Part shown: piece by piece, positions 33,648 through 35,821 of the stretch
Numbering within the stretch: the stretch's first letter is position 1
Layout: every line of letters starts with the position of its first letter
Assembly (NCBI GenBank): GCA_021166835.1
Contig: JAJPEN010000004.1
Span: 1 to 35,821, forward strand
DNA from: Burkholderiaceae bacterium
GTDB taxonomy: Bacteria; Pseudomonadota; Gammaproteobacteria; Burkholderiales; Burkholderiaceae
Length of the DNA stretch: 35,821 nucleotides
Direction: 5' to 3'
Made by a program: the position numbers and the translations under genes
The notes under the pieces: generated by a model
Databases searched by the model: none
Seen by the model: the letters and a program-made list of their open reading frames with translations, nothing else
What the model was told of the DNA's origin: nothing

Positions 33648-34028
33648 GTGTCGCGCGACTACCTGACCGTGGCTGACGTGCTAGGCATGCATATCGTGCT
33701 GATGCAGCGCTACGGCGGCGCGCCCGGCGTGCGCGATCCCGGGGCGTTGGAGGCCGCGCTGTTCCGCCCACAGACGGGCTACTACGACGACATCGTGGCC
33801 GAGGCGGCTGCGCTGATGGAGAGCCTGGCGATCAACCACCCGTTCGTCGACGGCAACAAGCGTATCGCCTTTGCCGCTGCCGACGTGTTCCTGCGGATCA
33901 ACGGCTGGCGCTTGCAGCGAGCGCCCATGCAGATCTACGCCGACATGACGCAGATGTTCGAGTCGCGCACGTTCGACATTGCCCACCTCGATCCGTGGCT
34001 GCGTGGATTCGTCGTCGTCGCGGAGTGA
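33648..34028 (+). CDS. doc: Doc-type toxin (Fic/Doc fold protein kinase)
   Basis: A 126-aa toxin. Doc motif HPFVDGNKR (64-72), preceded by VRDPGALEAALFRPQ and followed by AAADVFLRINGWRL, both typical of death-on-curing proteins. P1 Doc phosphorylates EF-Tu to stop translation; same action is expected here. Start GTG at 33648, 3 nt after the antitoxin stop. Full length and intact. Confidence 0.92.
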   Translation: MSRDYLTVADVLGMHIVLMQRYGGAPGVRDPGALEAALFRPQTGYYDDIVAEAAALMESLAINHPFVDGNKRIAFAAADVFLRINGWRLQRAPMQIYADMTQMFESRTFDIAHLDPWLRGFVVVAE

Positions 34029-34032
34029 GTCG

Positions 34033-34323
34033 ATGAGCAAGAAGAACCCTGGCGCGCGGACCCGAGTCACCATGGCAGAAGCCATGTCGATGGCGAAGAT
34101 CCGTGACATTGAAGAGACCGTCGCTGCTCGCGTGCAGAACGGTCCGGCCTTCGCCCAAGCCCTGCTGGACGAGGCCGTCACCCTGTTCGTCCACCGCGAG
34201 CCGGAATCCCGCCAAGCTGATCCAACGAAACAGTCTCCGACCCATCAATGCCGGCAACGCCGCAACGATCGCGACCGACCATCTCCTGACCGGGAATGGG
34301 TGCACCATCGTAAATGGGTGTAA
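34033..34323 (+). pseudogene. Small regulator/antitoxin-like gene, probably decayed
   Basis: The ORF gives 96 aa starting MSKKNPGARTRV. Residues around 22-56 (KIRDIEETVAARVQNGPAFA, QALLDEAVTLFVHREPES) resemble the start of small HTH addiction-module regulators. These normally continue AKLILRDLVNAT; here the reading shifts by one base and the next frame gives AKLIQRNSLRPINAGNAATI, ending at 34333. The HTH part is not recognisable. Lies 4 nt after doc, so it was probably third in the TA operon. Assignment is by eye and only moderately secure. Confidence 0.5.
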
Positions 34324-34336
34324 ATGGTTGTAGTAT
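34295..34336 (+). promoter_or_regulatory. Short direct repeats and -10-like box upstream of fic
   Basis: AATGGGTG at 34295-34302 and 34313-34320, and AATGGTTG at 34323-34330, are followed by TAGTAT (34331-34336), a -10-like box only 6 nt before the Fic ATG. There is no Shine-Dalgarno sequence in that space. Either translation starts on a leaderless message or the promoter lies further upstream. Confidence 0.4.
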
Positions 34337-34342
34337 TGGTTC

Positions 34343-35392
34343 ATGCTGCAAGCTGACACCATCCAGATCACCCCGGAGATCCTGAACCTCATCGCCCGAA
34401 TCGACGAGTTCAAAGGCGCCTGGCGCGCCTTGGGCACGCTCGCGCCCGACCGGCTGTCGGCCCTGCGCCGCGTAGCCACCATCGAGAGCATCGGCTCATC
34501 GACCCGCATCGAGGGCAGCAGGCTGTCCGACCGGGAAGTGGAGCAGCTGCTGTCGAACCTGGAGATCAAGTCCTTCGCCACCCGCGACGAGCAGGAGGTG
34601 GCCGGCTATGCCGAACTGACGGACCTGGTGTTCTCGTCCTGGCAGGACATCCCCTTCACCGAGAACCACATCAAGCAGCTGCACCAAATCCTCTTGCGCT
34701 ACAGCGAGAAGGACATCTGGCATCGTGGCAACTACAAGACCAACTCGAACAGTGTCGCCGCCTTCGACGAAACCGGCGCACAGATCGGCATCGTGTTTCA
34801 GACGGCGTCGCCCTTCGACACGCCCCGCCTGATGACGGAGCTGGTGGCGTGGGTGAACCAGGAGCGCGAAACGGCCCGGCTGCATCCGCTGTTGATCGTC
34901 GCCCTGTGCATCGTCGTGTTCCTGGAGATTCACCCTTTCCAGGACGGCAACGGACGGCTCTCCCGCGTGCTGACCACGCTCCTGCTGCTGCAGGCCGCGT
35001 ACGCCTATGTGCCTTACAGCTCGATGGAGAGCGTGATCGAGCAGAGCAAGGAAGCCTACTACCTGGCGCTGCGGCAGACGCAGGGCACGATCCGCACGGA
35101 AGCGCCGAACTGGCAGCCGTGGCTGGTGTTCTTTCTGCGCTCCCTGGCCGAGCAGGTTCGGCGCCTGGAGAAGAAGGTCGAGCGCGAGAAGATCGTGCTG
35201 GCGGCCATGCCGGAACTACAGCTACAGATCGTCGAGTTTGCCCGCGAGCACGGGCGCGTCACCATTGGCGAGGTCATCAAGCTGACCGGGGCCAGCCGCA
35301 ATACGCTCAAGCAGCATTTCCGGACACTGGTCGAACGCGGCACGCTTGATCGGCACGGCAGTGGCCGTGGAGTTTGGTACGGTCTGCGTTGA
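34343..35392 (+). CDS. Fic-family protein with winged-helix C terminus (class II)
   Basis: A 349-aa Fic protein. Inhibitory helix motif STRIEG (53-58; S/T-xxx-E-G/N) lies N-terminal to the Fic core, which makes it class II. Catalytic motif HPFQDGNGRLSR (197-208) is complete, so AMP transfer to a target protein is expected. The C terminus (VTIGEVIKLTGASRNTLKQHF) is a winged HTH, suggesting DNA-binding or self-regulation. ATG at 34343 gives the typical start ITPEILNLIARIDEFKGAW, though no RBS precedes it. Stop overlaps the RBS of the next gene. Confidence 0.93.
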   Translation: MLQADTIQITPEILNLIARIDEFKGAWRALGTLAPDRLSALRRVATIESIGSSTRIEGSRLSDREVEQLLSNLEIKSFATRDEQEVAGYAELTDLVFSSWQDIPFTENHIKQLHQILLRYSEKDIWHRGNYKTNSNSVAAFDETGAQIGIVFQTASPFDTPRLMTELVAWVNQERETARLHPLLIVALCIVVFLEIHPFQDGNGRLSRVLTTLLLLQAAYAYVPYSSMESVIEQSKEAYYLALRQTQGTIRTEAPNWQPWLVFFLRSLAEQVRRLEKKVEREKIVLAAMPELQLQIVEFAREHGRVTIGEVIKLTGASRNTLKQHFRTLVERGTLDRHGSGRGVWYGLR

Positions 35393-35401
35393 GGGTCTCC
35401 C

Positions 35402-35821
35402 ATGCAATTCCACGCCGATCTCCACATCCACTCCAAGTACTCCCGCGCCACCAGCCGCGACCTCGACCTCGAGCATCTCGCCTGGTGGGCGGCGCGCAAG
35501 GGCATCGCGGTGGTCGCCACCGGCGATTGCGTGCATCCGGCGTGGCTAGCCGAGATGAAGGACAGGTTGTTGCCCACCGGCGACGGACTGTTCGCGCTGA
35601 GACCCGAGCTGCAGGCCGAGGTGTGGAAAACGCTTCCGCCCGCCTGCCGCACGCCGGTGCGCTTCATGCTGTCCACCGAAATCTCGACGATCTACAAGAA
35701 GGGCGAGCGCACGCGAAAGGTTCATCACCTGATCTACGTTCCCGATTTCGCCACCGCCGACCGCCTCGCGGCCAGCCTCGGCCGCATCGGCAACATCACG
35801 TCGGACGGTCGGCCCATCCTG
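35402..35821 (+). CDS. Endonuclease Q-like PHP-domain protein, N-terminal part
   Basis: The first 140 aa of a protein that runs off the window. PHP metal-binding motifs: ADLHIHSKYSRA (H8, H10), VVATGDCVHPAW (aspartate and histidine) and a glutamate in LSTEISTIYKK. This matches the EndoQ family (COG1379), which cuts DNA 5' to deaminated bases; bacterial members are often annotated as UvrD-associated PHP proteins. ATG at 35402, 9 nt after the fic stop with GAGGG overlapping it, so cotranscribed with fic. Confidence 0.82.
   Translation, partial: MQFHADLHIHSKYSRATSRDLDLEHLAWWAARKGIAVVATGDCVHPAWLAEMKDRLLPTGDGLFALRPELQAEVWKTLPPACRTPVRFMLSTEISTIYKKGERTRKVHHLIYVPDFATADRLAASLGRIGNITSDGRPIL

Noticed and set aside
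1..35821. CRISPR array or phage structural genes
   Set aside because: No regularly spaced repeats and no capsid, tail or terminase genes were seen.

Overview
High-GC chromosomal DNA, most likely from a betaproteobacterium of Burkholderiales type. This rests on the ssrA 3' end, TTG/GTG starts, tightly overlapping operons, HAAT-type ABC importers and several acyl-CoA ligases. It is an inference, because no species marker other than ssrA is present.

Layout. (1) 1-213: 3' part of the tmRNA gene ssrA and a terminator. (2) 330-569: decayed N-terminal piece of a P4-type tyrosine integrase beside ssrA. (3) 699-31099: a catabolic block of 26 intact genes. Operon A (minus, 12043 to 699): solute-binding protein, LivH, LivM, LivG, LivF, three acyl-CoA ligases, an SCPx-type thiolase and an SDR. 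Divergent operon R (plus, 12197-14434): SDR and two TetR regulators. Operon B (minus, 24260 to 14486): thiolase, SDR, LivG, acyl-CoA ligase, LivH, LivM, solute-binding protein, LivF and an ECHDC3-like crotonase. An alpha-methylacyl-CoA racemase-type gene (minus) lies upstream of B, and a divergent crotonase (plus, 25591) follows. Operon C (minus, 29968 to 26408): acyl-CoA dehydrogenase, alpha/beta hydrolase and an aberrant AMP-binding protein, with a nitronate-monooxygenase-like gene upstream. (4) 31237-31807: frameshifted alpA, a degenerate copy of the ssrA 3' end and a strong terminator. (5) 31808-33123: an intact ISL3-family insertion sequence with 8-T target duplications. (6) 33369-35821: Phd/Doc-type toxin-antitoxin pair, a decayed small gene, a class II Fic protein and the start of an endonuclease Q-like PHP protein.

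How it fits together. The enzymes form one route: import (two ABC systems), CoA activation (five ligase-family proteins), 2-methyl epimer correction (racemase), dehydrogenation, hydration, 3-hydroxyacyl oxidation (SDRs) and thiolysis by a close relative of mammalian peroxisomal SCPx. This looks like a bacterial counterpart of peroxisomal oxidation of 2-methyl-branched acids (isoprenoid acids or sterol side chains); the actual substrate is not visible. Six copies of a 16-bp imperfect palindrome, core (T/G)ACT-N4-(A/G)GT(A/C), occur in the five intergenic regions that begin transcription units of this block. Several coincide with a -35 box, so the block is probably one regulon of the linked TetR proteins. 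The block is bracketed by integrase and alpA remnants next to ssrA, which suggests a now immobile ssrA-targeted genomic island.
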